Shown here piece after piece: positions 21,880-31,604 of a stretch of DNA of 60,000 nucleotides. This DNA comes from Symsagittifera roscoffensis (Eukaryota > Xenacoelomorpha > Acoela > Convolutidae). Positions within the stretch are counted from its first letter, which is position 1. Each line of letters starts with the position of its first letter. A model generated the notes under the pieces. That model searched no databases and was not told where the DNA came from. It saw only the letters and a list, made by a program, of their open reading frames with translations. Where the stretch lies: positions 55,872,338-55,932,337 of the forward strand of contig NC_087064.1 in the NCBI RefSeq assembly GCF_963678635.1, written 5' to 3'. Position numbers and translations under genes: made by a program.

Positions 21880-24800
21880 ACTTACATATTATCTTGTCTG
21901 AATGTCCTAATTAGTGGCGTTTTCCCTCAAATCGATATCACAATTGCAGACACCAATTAGATCGACTAACTTTCGAGCAAAAAATACCAATGAGAAAAAA
22001 TCAGACTTCGCAACTTTAAATATTACAGGAACGAAACAAAATGACTTTCAATTGTAGCTAAATTTGCTTCAATGTTCAACCAGAAAAAAAAACGCCTGAT
22101 TTACTAAGACTACAAAAACAAGCAGACAAACAATAAATCTAGAAACTTATGTTGTCCCACAAAAAATCAGTTTTTAAAAGAAAGCTCCAGGCTAGAACCG
22201 CACTTATCATTACCTTTGTCGTCTCACGCATCGGCCTCAATCCCACATTGTACCTCAATTGATTTACTACTTAATTAAGCTAATGATTATTAGCGCAATG
22301 ATAAAAATGGCAAGAGCAACAAAATGAAAAAATGAACAGAAAAGAAACAAGTTTAAGCTCACGGCCAATATAACTGAAAAACCACCTGAAGAATGGACTT
22401 CAAGCGTGCAACATATGTATTCGTTAGACAAGTCAAATTGGTACCGCACACATGATATACTATTAAAGTAGGCAAATGACAACTAAATTCGCCCTTAATC
22501 GACAAAAATTAAGGTGTTCAAGCAGATATCATAACTGCAAAAACCAATTAGATCGATTAAAGTTCAAACAAAAAAAAACTATGAGAAAAAAAAAGAAACA
22601 TAAATCAGACGTCACAACTTTACAAATTACATGAAAGAAACGAAACATCTTTCATTTGTAGCAAAAATTCCTTGAAACTGAAAAAGATACCTAATTTACG
22701 AAGGTCTACAAAAATAAGCAGACAAACAACAACAAGCAGAAACTTAACTTGTCCCATGAAAAACCGGTTTCTAAAAAGTGTGCTCCAGGCTAGAATTGAA
22801 CTCATTGTTTTCTTAGTCGTCTTCCGCATAGACCTCAATTCAACACTAAAAATGCAAAACTTGTATCACATTTGATTAGACCAAGGATTCTGATCGCAAT
22901 GAAAATAATGGCCAGCGCAACAAAATCAAAAAATGAACAGACGAAAAAAAGTTCGATCTCACGTCCAAAATAACTGAAAAGTACTTCCAGAATGGACCTC
23001 AAGCATGGGTCTTCTTTCTTCACTACATATGCCAAATTGGTATCTCAATCATGCTATACTATCAAAGAAATAGCAAATGAAAAAATAGCTGAGAGAAAAA
23101 ACCAGGGGTCGCCACTTGCCGACAATTTACAGGAACGAAACAAAATGCCTTTCAATTCTAGCACAATTTGCTTCAACCAGACAAAAAGTGCATGATTTAA
23201 AAGTAAGACGACAAAATTAACCAGACAAACAAAATACGCAGACAAATTTTACTTCTCGCGGAAAAAATCAGTTGACAAGAAATCTGCTCAAAGCTAGAAT
23301 CGAACGTATAATTACCGTTGTTGACAAGCATAAACCTTATTTCCGCACTATAAGAGCCAAATTGTTACCTCAAACTTGATTTCCTATTGAATTGAGCAAA
23401 TGATTCTTGTCGAAAAGCAGCAAACCGCAAGCGCAACGATACAAAAAATCACACAGAAAAATTAAGTTTGAGCACACGGCCTAAACAACCGAAAATAACT
23501 TCATGGATGGATCCCAAGCATGGACCTGATTTCCACACAAAACTAATGCCAAATTAGTACCACAAACTTGATATACTATTCAAATTAGCAAAAAATGATA
23601 TATTACTCCCCTTAAATCGACGCAATATAGTGTGTTTAAGCCGATATCACAAATGCCGCAACCATTCAAACCAACGAACCTAAAAAATACATTCAAGAGA
23701 CAAAACCCCAAATTTAGAGTTCGCAACTGTGCAAACTACAGTAGAGGTCACAAATTACAAGAGGGAAACAATAGACATTTTATTTGAAGCACAACTTGCT
23801 TCAAACAGAAAAAAAATTGCCTGATGCACGAAGAAGGCCTATTAAAATAAGCAAACAAAAAGAAGCAGAAACTTAATTTGTCCCATATAAAAACACATTA
23901 TGAAATCTGGTCCAGGTTAGAATCGAACTTATTATTCCCTTTACCGTCTTACGCATAGACCTCAATCCCACACTAAAATGACAAACTGGTACCTCAAACT
24001 TGACATACTATTTAAGTAAGCCAAAGATTTCTATCGCAGTGATGCTACTGGCAAGCGCAACAAAAGCAAAAAATCAAACAGACAAAAAACAAGTTTGAGC
24101 TCAGGGCCTATATAACCCAGAATCCACATGACGACGAAGTTTGTCTTTAAATCTACGAAAAATCAGCTGTTTAAGCCGATATCACAAGTGCAGACACCAA
24201 TTAGATCGATTAATAAGCAAAAAATATAAACAAAAAAAAATAAGCAATAAAATTTACGAACAAGAGGAAAAAGCACAAAATCAGAGCCCGCCCCTAGTTG
24301 ACAATTTACAGAAACGTAACAAAATTCCTTTCAATTCTAGCACAACTTGCTTCAACCAAACAAAAAGTGTATGATTCAAAAACTAGGCCAACAAAAAATA
24401 AGCAGACCAACAAAAAACGCAGAAGCTTAAATTGTCCCATAAAAAAATCTGTTGATAAAAAATCTGCTCCAGGCTAGGATCGAGCTAACTACTCCCGCGC
24501 AAAATAAAACAAAACATAGACTAAAAAAACTTACGCTCAAAGCTCACTTCATGGAAGGACCTCAAGCATGGACTAATCATGCCAAATTGGTACTTCAAAC
24601 TTGATATACTAATAAAATAAGCAAACAATAATCTATTTTGCCCTTAAATCGACGCAATATAAGGTGTTAAAGCCGATATCACAATTGCCGAAACTATTTT
24701 AACCGGATAAATTTCGAACTTGCGAACAAATCACAGTAACGAAACAATGCCTCTCATTTCCAGCAAAACTTGATTCAAACAAAATAAATTTCAAGATTTA

Positions 24801-26110
24801 GAAAGCAAGTCGACCAAAAACAAGCAGACGAACAAAAATCCAGTATACATTTATTTTCTACTACAAAAAAAAAGCTTATAAAAATCTACTCCAGGCTGGC
24901 ATCCAACTTCAAATTAACTTTGTTGTCTCAAGCATAGACCTTATTTCCACACTAAATATGCCAAACTGGTGCCTAAAAACAATTTACTGACAAGTTATGC
25001 AAATGATAGCGCAAAAAATCAACACAGAGGCGAAACTGCGCTTCGCAAGCACTCGCGAGAACACGACTAAGCAGCTTTATCAAGTGAAGTAAGAAAAAGT
25101 AGAAATAAGCCTCAAATTAGCAAAAACTCAGCTACGTGTAGGATTCGAATCTGCGACCTACTGCAACCAAGAAATTGTGAGTCTCATGCACTATCCACTT
25201 ACCGCCACGCAAGCTTACCAACCGGAAAACACTAGTCATGAACAAAACAACTACATATGCTAATAACTTGCCAATACGATTAAGTAAAAGTGGCACCAAA
25301 TAAAAACAGGCTCAATTTTCCATGTAATAAATTGGAATAGTACAAACTGAACGCATCCACACTAACTTTGCATTTAACAAATCGCACAGCATATAGCCAC
25401 ATTGCATACATTACGCATTTCAAAAAATTGCAAGATGAAAATTGCGATATGACACTTTTTCGGTTCTTTAGATGAATCAAAAACGCATCAACTGCGTTAA
25501 CTTATTAAAATGCAATTGTCAAAGCGAATGCTATCAAAAAGCTGCAAAGGTGCCCCGCCATTATTTGGGTGCCGCATCAATATTTGCGACTGAGGTTCGA
25601 AAAAAAGAAGTTTCGTACTAATACACTCACTACGCAATTGTAAACAGACAAAAACAATTTTGAGCTCACGGCCTCAATAATCAAAAACCCACTTCATGGA
25701 TGGACCTGAAGCACGTACCTTATTTCCACACTAAACATGCCAAACTGGTATCCCTAAGTTGATATACTATTGAATTAGGCAAATGATAACCTATTTTGCC
25801 CATAAACAGACTCAAAATAAGGTGTTGAAGCATATATCACAACGGCCAAAACCAGTTAGACCAAAAAAAATCGAGCAAGAAAGCATGTATGAGAACAAAG
25901 AAACAACACAAAATGAGGCCGCAACTTGTAGAATAATTACAGAAGCGAAACAAAATACCTTTCATGTCCAGCGAAACTTGCTTCAAACAGAATAAAATTG
26001 CATGATTTAGAAACACAGCCGACAAAAACAAACAGACATAAAAATAAGCAGGCAAACTTATTTTCTCCGAAAAAAATCGGTTTGTGAAATAATCTACTCC
26101 ATATCAAAAG
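21880..26110. repeat. Field of degenerate 0.4-0.6-kb direct repeats
   Basis: A marker CTCCAGGCTAGAA and variants recurs near 22,182, 22,783, 23,287, 23,908, 24,466 and 24,888. A second marker, GATATCACAA with CCAATTAGATCGAT and variants, recurs near 21,933, 22,527, 23,644, 24,178, 24,673 and 25,834. Each unit also carries a version of CTCAAGCATGGACCT and of AACAAAATGAAAAAATGAACAG. Unit lengths are about 420-620 bases and identity looks modest. Short frames inside (for example 22,267-23,245, 24,141-24,374) are by-products. Several copies of the first marker read as a tRNA-like B box on the minus strand (GTTCGATTC or GTTCAATTC), so the field may be a cluster of related SINE-like units. Confidence 0.7.
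25019..25216 (-). mobile_element. tRNA-derived SINE copy 2
   Basis: Reading the minus strand from 25,216 gives an A-box-like TGGCGGTAAGTGG and a clear B box (GATTCGAATCC) near 25,150, then a body that shares AGAAAAAGTAGAAATA and CAACACAGAG with the SINE at 17,353. It sits inside the degenerate repeat field. Confidence 0.65.
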
Positions 26111-26721
26111 TTCTGAAACAATTTAACCAAAAATATTGAGCAAAAAATGTAAGAGAAAAAAAAATAATTTAGTTCAATACAGTACCGGTGCCAATAGTAA
26201 GTCAGAAAACTAAATGCCGGCTGAAATACATATATATCAAATAGCATGCATATAAATTTTAAAAGATGCCCAAAACCACCCAGCACCGAACTTCAAAATT
26301 TGAGCTAAATGAGCTCTGATTCAGTCTCTTGTCGTCGCACAACGACTAGTCATGCAGCAAATTCCGGCAGAGTAACGTCGTACTTTGGTTAAAACCCCGT
26401 CGACAAAGTTTTATGCTTTGCTTTCTCAAACGAAATCCAAATTTAGAAATTAACTTTTTCAACTGAGTGGACCCAGGTCACTGTCGGCCCAATCAAAAAC
26501 ATCATCTGAAGACTCTTTTCCAGTTACCCCCCCCCCTTGATTTTTCTGAAATTCAATATATGAATGTCTATTTAAAATTACTTTTCTTGTAATAATCTGC
26601 ATCAAAACGTGTCAGCGTGAACAGGTGAACAAAATTTTCAACATTTCTTACATGCAAAAAGCCTTCCTCAACATCTTAAATTTGCAATTTTACAACGGGG
26701 CTGGAAAACTGCCCTTCTGAC
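26111..26721. other. Intronic AT-rich sequence
   Basis: End of the repeat field and unassigned intron, with a run of nine C at about 26,527-26,535. No gene seen. Confidence 0.4.
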
Positions 26722-27148
26722 CTATTATCATCTGGTCGATACGTTTTTTCTTTGCAACTGCATCCTTTCTGTCGCTTTCAACTTTCTTTTGCAAAGCTGA
26801 AATTTCGTCGGCGAAAAAGGCAAGAGCCGAATCGGTGATATCATAGATATCTTGAACATTGGCACTGCTGAAAAAATCTTCGTCCGCATTTCCATCTATA
26901 CTCTCAATGTAAGCATCCGTATTTTCTTTTTGTTTATTAACTTCCAACTTCTTTATTTTACATTGCAAGAACATCAGTTTTCCCAGGGCACTGGCAGATG
27001 TCTCGTAAATACCGTTTGCAATTTGGTCCGCCTCATTTTCTTTCCGTTTGACGTTTTCCAGCAAATCTTTAGCCAACAGAGTTTTTCGAGAAGAAATACT
27101 CGTAACAGACGAGGAATTTTCCTCAATAACAGCGGAGTCAGTGTGCAT
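26722..27148 (-). CDS. Probable coiled-coil exon of the TRAF-family gene
   Basis: The minus strand has an open frame from an ATG at 27,148. It is rich in Lys, Glu, Asp and Ala, with heptad-like spacing over its last 40 residues (ADEISALQKKVESDRKDAVA). A donor (AG|GTCAGA) at 26,722/26,721 leaves one base, G. The exon at 19,351 starts with AA, so the join makes a Glu codon and carries a helix straight into the MATH domain, as in TRAFs. If unspliced, the frame would end at 26,690. The true upstream boundary is unknown, since a stop precedes the ATG. RING and TRAF zinc fingers are not visible here and may lie beyond the retrotransposon nest to the right. The fit rests on phase and composition. 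Confidence 0.5.
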
Positions 27149-27545
27149 TCAGTCTGACTTGAGCTCATCGAAATTAATACTTCTCGACTTATAGCCTAAA
27201 ATCAGCACGAATACCTGTATGGGGATAGTTCCCCTTAGGTGTTCATGGCGTTTCTAAAAAAAATTGTTATCACGCAATCACGCTACTAAATCTGAACATG
27301 TCAACATAAGAGCAGATTCAGCACGGAAAAACATAAGTAAACCAAATTAGATGCAAATATAGGTGTTTATTTTCTAAAAAAAAAGAAGCTTGATTTCAAG
27401 TTCAGGTCAATTTAAACACTGATCAATAGGCGTATCATATCGCCTCTGGTGATCAGCTACAAGTTTCATCCAGTTCATTTCGTATGAGCTGATTCCAGTT
27501 TTCTTCCAGTGTCTGTCGTTTTACTTTGAAAATATCCAAATTCAT
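27149..27545. other. Unassigned sequence next to the retroelement nest
   Basis: No certain feature. A 30-codon minus-strand frame (27,545 to 27,453) has helical, coding-like composition and could be a further upstream exon, but I found no clear splice sites for it. Confidence 0.35.
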
Positions 27546-27745
27546 CGACCCAAGTGGTACCCGGAGCAGTCAAACCTCTGCTTGATATGGGATATTGAAG
27601 AAGTTCTGTCGATAGGGTTACCCGACCATCAACAAAAGTCACTCTCCTCGTGATGAGCTCGATGTTGGCGCTACCATGGATTGAGGAGAAGGTAAAGCAA
27701 TAACGGGAGTCGAGGGCACCAACAGTGGAGACGATATAGAGAGTT
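27546..27745 (+). mobile_element. Fragment of a giant-element second-polyprotein gene
   Basis: It aligns by eye with 49,048-49,255 of the intact element (VWYPDHKNLCLVWDIEEIRS region and the WIDEN block), with substitutions and a stop. It starts at the same element position at which the minus-strand fragment on the right flank ends (about 52,143). It is an old, diverged piece of the same family. Confidence 0.7.
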
Positions 27746-27909
27746 GAAAAAAATTCGGAGAGACAGAAATAATTTTAAAGAAAAATCGGCCAAGTTTGAG
27801 CAGTTTTTGCATGCAATTTTGATTTTTTAGGTGACATTGACACATATTTTCTGTCTGAAAATTTAACTTTTGCATGCAAATGTTGTCTGAAATAGGCCAC
27901 TACTTTTGT

Positions 27910-28125
27910 CCCCCCAAATCAACGTTACAGTCAACTAAAGCTCAAACTTCCAAATATGACCGACTGGCACACACTCCTCGGACTCAGGATCGACGTCCTC
28001 ATCGCGTGCCGTCGTTATCTCAATGAGCCCCAAGAATGTTGAGTGCGTCTCAAGATACAGTGCCAGTTGTCATTTACAGAAGTTTGCAGCAGATTTAACT
28101 TTGTCTTAATCCCCAAAATTCACGG
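27910..28125 (-). mobile_element. LTR start and 3' UTR of an older minus-strand copy
   Basis: The reverse complement of 27,910-27,971 matches the first bases of the LTR, and 27,972-28,125 matches the 3' UTR next to it (compare 50,080-50,233). The rest of this copy continues at 51,138 on the other side of the young element, which therefore inserted into it. Confidence 0.75.
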
Positions 28126-28701
28126 TGTGCCAGTCGGTCATATTTGGAAGTTTTGACCTTGAGAGAAGCAAAAAACACTTGATTTTGGAGAGAAATTTAA
28201 TTTTTCAAAAATTCGAATGAAGCATGTCATGCACGATTTTCTCGCGATAACTGAAAGTCAAAAAAGAGAAGTCAGAACGATCGAGTGACAATCGCGGGAA
28301 AGTTGCTAGAAAAATCAGTGGGAAATTGCTATTCGCAATTTCAGTAGCAATAATAATCGAGAGTAGAGCTGTCCCATCTAAAACAGAGACGAGCGCATTC
28401 CCACGAACTGGATTGTTGTGATTGGAGTAATATTCTAAACTGGACTAGAGTGAACCTTCGGTGGAAAGGTGGACAGCTAGAGTGTCCCAATGGTTCAAGA
28501 GAACTTACAGTCTAGAGTAAAAACTTGTTCTTGTTATTAAAACTGACTAACATTAAACTCATTTTAGTTACTTTATTGATTCTTGAGTTGCTCACCGACT
28601 TATTTACTTCCTGGTTCTTGAGCGTGCTACAATGTGAGTACTAATTCAAATTTCTAGAGTGTGTTTTATGATTGTTATGTTGAGGTAAGGCGAGTTTTAG
28701 G

Positions 28702-28724
28702 TTGATCCATCTGAAATGGATCAA
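28702..28724 (+). promoter_or_regulatory. LTR stem-loop upstream of the polyadenylation signal
   Basis: TTGATCCAT and ATGGATCAA pair around a 5-base loop. The 3' LTR copy is at 50,810-50,832. Other LTRs keep versions of it: in 53,836-54,622 the stem is TTGATCCA/TGGATCAA with a shorter loop. The likely role is RNA structure near the 3' end signal. Confidence 0.55.
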
Positions 28725-28737
28725 AGTTCCACTGTCT

Positions 28738-28743
28738 AATAAA
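28738..28743 (+). terminator. LTR polyadenylation signal AATAAA
   Basis: Canonical hexamer 14 bases after the stem-loop. The functional copy for element RNA would be in the 3' LTR at 50,846-50,851. R and U5 boundaries cannot be fixed from sequence alone. Confidence 0.55.
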
Positions 28744-29040
28744 AAGTAACTTAGCGGATTGTTCCGACCCGGTTTTTAACGGCGTTCATGTATTTTGGGT
28801 ATCTAGAGACCTAAGTATGGGGACGTTTCTAATTCTAGAGTGGGGGGATATTTTAGTAGCAGCCTTTAAGCTGTAACGGGTCGTAGTCTCATGTCACAAG
28901 CGAACCGAATTGGCTTCGACTGATTTGAGGTGAAAAACACAAGAGATAGTGTCCCTGACTCTTGAGCCAATGGTTATAGGGCCTATTTTTCTTAAGCCTC
29001 ATGTGTGACTGCAGTAGACGAATGTTACATAGTGTTTTTA

Positions 29041-29058
29041 TGGCGCTCCTGGGTGTTT
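29041..29058 (+). promoter_or_regulatory. Candidate tRNA primer binding site
   Basis: TGGCGCTCCTGGGTGTTT begins 11 bases after the 5' LTR with TGG, the complement of a tRNA CCA end. The second element has TGGTGCTCCTGGGTGTTT at the same place (57,887), so the site is conserved while neighbouring bases vary. I could not identify the primer tRNA. Confidence 0.55.
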
Positions 29059-29522
29059 ACGACATCAAGACTACGGAGTCGAACCCACTTGAGACAGCTT
29101 TGGGCTGAATGCCCATTCTAGAGTACCGGTGGTACGGTTCGACAGGGACGTGCAAACCTTCCGGTTGTACCGTGATAGCTTTTTAAGAAAACTCGAGAAA
29201 ATTTCCTGGTACGCTCTCCGAACGAGGCTTAGCTAACCGAGTAAAGGGGGCAACTAGGGGGACAAAAACACGAGCAAAAAGACAAAAAGCAAAACAAAAA
29301 CCAAAAAAGAATAGAAAAAGGAACAAAAACCATAAAACGAAAAAAGACAGTGACTTTGACACCAGATTAGTTGGATCAAACCTTTATATTAATTAAATAG
29401 TATACCCATACTGTTTTACAAGTTCGATCGTTTCGATCAACCTAGCAATTTAAACCAGTAAACTGAATAAAGTGCCCGAGTGTGGGGCGTTGTCAAGGGT
29501 TTTCAGATAGCTTGGAACTTAG
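29059..29522 (+). other. Leader, first part
   Basis: Untranslated leader conserved with the second element (compare 57,905-58,320). It includes an A-rich stretch at 29,265-29,350. No frame supported. Confidence 0.6.
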
Positions 29523-29735
29523 CTGGACCAATAGGAGACTTGACTGGAAGAGGTGACCAGCCGAGTGGGAAAGTGGTTCAGGGACACTTGAGCTGAACCA
29601 ATAGGAGACTTGACTGGAAGAGGTGACCAGCCGAGTGGGAAAGTGGTTCAGGGACACTTGAGCTGAACCAATAGGAGACTGGACTGGAACAGGTGACCAG
29701 TCGAGTGGGAAAGCAGCCAAGAAGGATTTGGCAAT
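29523..29735 (+). repeat. Three direct repeats of about 70 bp in the leader
   Basis: CCAATAGGAGACTTGACTGG recurs at spacing 70 (29,530, 29,600, 29,670). The first two units are nearly identical and the third is more diverged. The second element has a single, shorter version near 58,370-58,400. Confidence 0.85.
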
Positions 29736-30589
29736 TCTCGAGTTCTCAAGTTGGGCAGAACGGGTATCGTTAAAATCCACATTACATTATAGGAGATAAG
29801 TGTAAAATAGGATAAGCGACATCCCCCGGTTTTGAGGAACGTTTTTACTTGAGCAGGCCTGGAGACAGGTCTACGGTTTTCTCTTGAGAGGTTTAGCACC
29901 CGGCGCTTAAGGTAATTTTAGGCTTAAGAAGGGGGGCTAAAAAGGGGGGGGGTTAGAAGGGGGGCTGGTTAAGTTAGAGGTTGGCGGTTGTAAATTGTAA
30001 AAAGGGGGAAATTAGAGTAACTAATTAGTCGACATCGTTGACTTAGTTACATTAGACATTAACACGCGTTGGTAATATTAGGTGGATATCGAAATTTGAA
30101 CTCGAGTTAAGGAAGGTACCCTGGTCGGATTGGTACGGGGGAAGGGACATAGACAGTTTTTGTAATACCCCATAAGATCGCTAGCAGGGGGGAAGGAAAC
30201 GCGTGACAATTAGGTACCAGACATTTTTTTAGATAGAAGGTAGACATTTGTCACCTTTGAATTTTAGGTGGGCTCATCTTTCTGTTTTTATTACTTTTTC
30301 TTGCTTAGATTTTTGTTGCATTTTGGTGAGGATTTGTGTTAAAATTTTGTACGAACAGGTGATCACAAGATACCTGCGCACAGGTTTTGGTCTCAAGTTA
30401 CTTGGAACATTGAAATAGAGGTAGCCAAAAAGAGAAATAAGAAAAAGGGGGGGTCAGCATTTGGCTTTTAAGAGAGGATTTTGGGAAAATTTTACTAGAG
30501 CTTGAGTGGTGGTACAAGGTACAGTGAATCAAGAAGTCCCCATAACGAAGAGGAAAGAAGTCCCACCACCCAGACACTTGTCAACAGTC
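29736..30589 (+). other. Leader, middle part
   Basis: Untranslated leader, partly conserved with 58,540-58,870 (for example GTATCGTTAAAATCCA and ACGCGTGA blocks). It holds the G-rich tracts described separately. Confidence 0.5.
29931..29964 (+). other. Potential G-quadruplex in the leader
   Basis: Runs of six, nine and six G (29,931-29,936, 29,944-29,952, 29,959-29,964) are separated by 6-7 bases, so at least four G3 tracts are available on the RNA-sense strand. Confidence 0.5.
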
Positions 30590-31240
30590 TTGGGACAGTG
30601 CCAAAGAAGTCTTAGGACAGAGCAGTCTGGGGACAGTCTTGGGACAGTACAGTCTTGGGACAGTGGTCTTGGGACAGGGTCTTGGGACAGGGTCTTGGGA
30701 CAGGGTCTTGGGACAAGGGTCTTGGGACAGGGTCTTGGGACAGGGTCTTGGGACAAGGTCTTGGGACAAGGTCTTGGGACAAGGGTCTTGGGACAGGGTC
30801 TTGGGACAGGGTCTTGGGACAAGGTCTTGGGACAAGGTCTTGGGACAAGGTCTTGGGACAGGGTCTTGGGACAAGGTCTTGGGACAAGGGTCTTGGGACA
30901 GGGTCTTGGGACAGGGTCTTGGGACAGGGTCTTGGGACAAGGTCTTGGGACAAGGGTCTTGGGACAGGGTCTTGGGACAGGGTCTTGGGACAGGGGTCTT
31001 GGGACAGTAGTCTTGGGACAGTAGTCTTGGGACACTAGTCTTGGGACACTAGTCTTGGGACAGTAGTCTTGGGACAGTAGTCTTGGGACACTAGTCTTGG
31101 GACACTAGTCTTGGGACAGTAGTCTTGGGACAGTAGTCTTGGGACACTAGTCTTGGGACAGTAGTCTTGGGACACTAGCCTTGGAACAGTAGTCTTGGGA
31201 AACTAACCTTGGGACAGTAGTCTTGGACAAGAGTCTTGGG
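30590..31240 (+). repeat. Tandem array of GTCTTGGGACA units (13-16 bp)
   Basis: About 45 units, with linkers GG, AG, AGG, GTA and CTA between CTTGGGACA cores. They are regular from 30,650 to 31,170 and diverge at both edges. Open frames on both strands across the array (30,506-31,038) come from the lack of stops in the unit and are not genes. Confidence 0.95.
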
Positions 31241-31604
31241 ACACTGCCGGAAAGTACTGGGACGGTACCGAACAGTCTTGGGACAGGAGAAAGAAGCCTG
31301 GGACGGTACAAAGAAGAGTAGGGACGGCAATTGGAAGTCTTGGGACAGTATAAAAATTGAAGTAAAATTACAAGAAGTGTTTTAAGACAGAATTAAGATA
31401 GAACAAGACTAATTGGAACCAGGTACGGTTGAGACCACAAATAAGGAAAGTTTCTCGAAAAGTTAATAAAGAGAACTGAAACAAGGTTTTCACCACGTTG
31501 TATATTTTTTTTTTAAGAAATTTTCTTTCTCGAAAGATTTTATTCTTAGAATAGGATTGTGTATATAGTAAAATTGTAAATAAGAGCAATTGTAAATAGG
31601 AATA
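31241..31604 (+). other. End of the leader before gag
   Basis: Single degenerate units (GTCTTGGGACAG near 31,263 and 31,337) followed by AT-rich sequence to the gag start. The last bases before the ATG (TTGTAAATAGG-AATA) recur before the gag ATG of the second element at 59,916. Confidence 0.6.

Larger units (their letters stand above)
28126..29029 (+). repeat. 5' LTR of the giant retrotransposon (904 bp)
   Basis: It starts TGTGCCAG and ends GAATGTTACA, with the TG...CA ends of LTRs. It matches the 3' LTR at constant offset 22,108. I count four substitutions and no indels in 904 bases, so the insertion is recent. It contains a stem-loop (28,702-28,724) and AATAAA (28,738-28,743). Confidence 0.95.

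Noticed and set aside
27453-27545. Additional TRAF coiled-coil exon on the minus strand
   Set aside because: Coding-like composition, but no clear acceptor or donor in a fitting phase; kept only as a possibility.
30506-31038. Long open frames on both strands with SWDRVLGQGLGT-like and PKTLSQD-like repeats
   Set aside because: They arise from the stop-free tandem unit GTCTTGGGACA in all frames. The second element has an unrelated unit length at the same place.
30590-31240. CRISPR-like or telomere-like array
   Set aside because: Units are contiguous without unique spacers and lie in a retrotransposon leader; the motif is not a telomere repeat.
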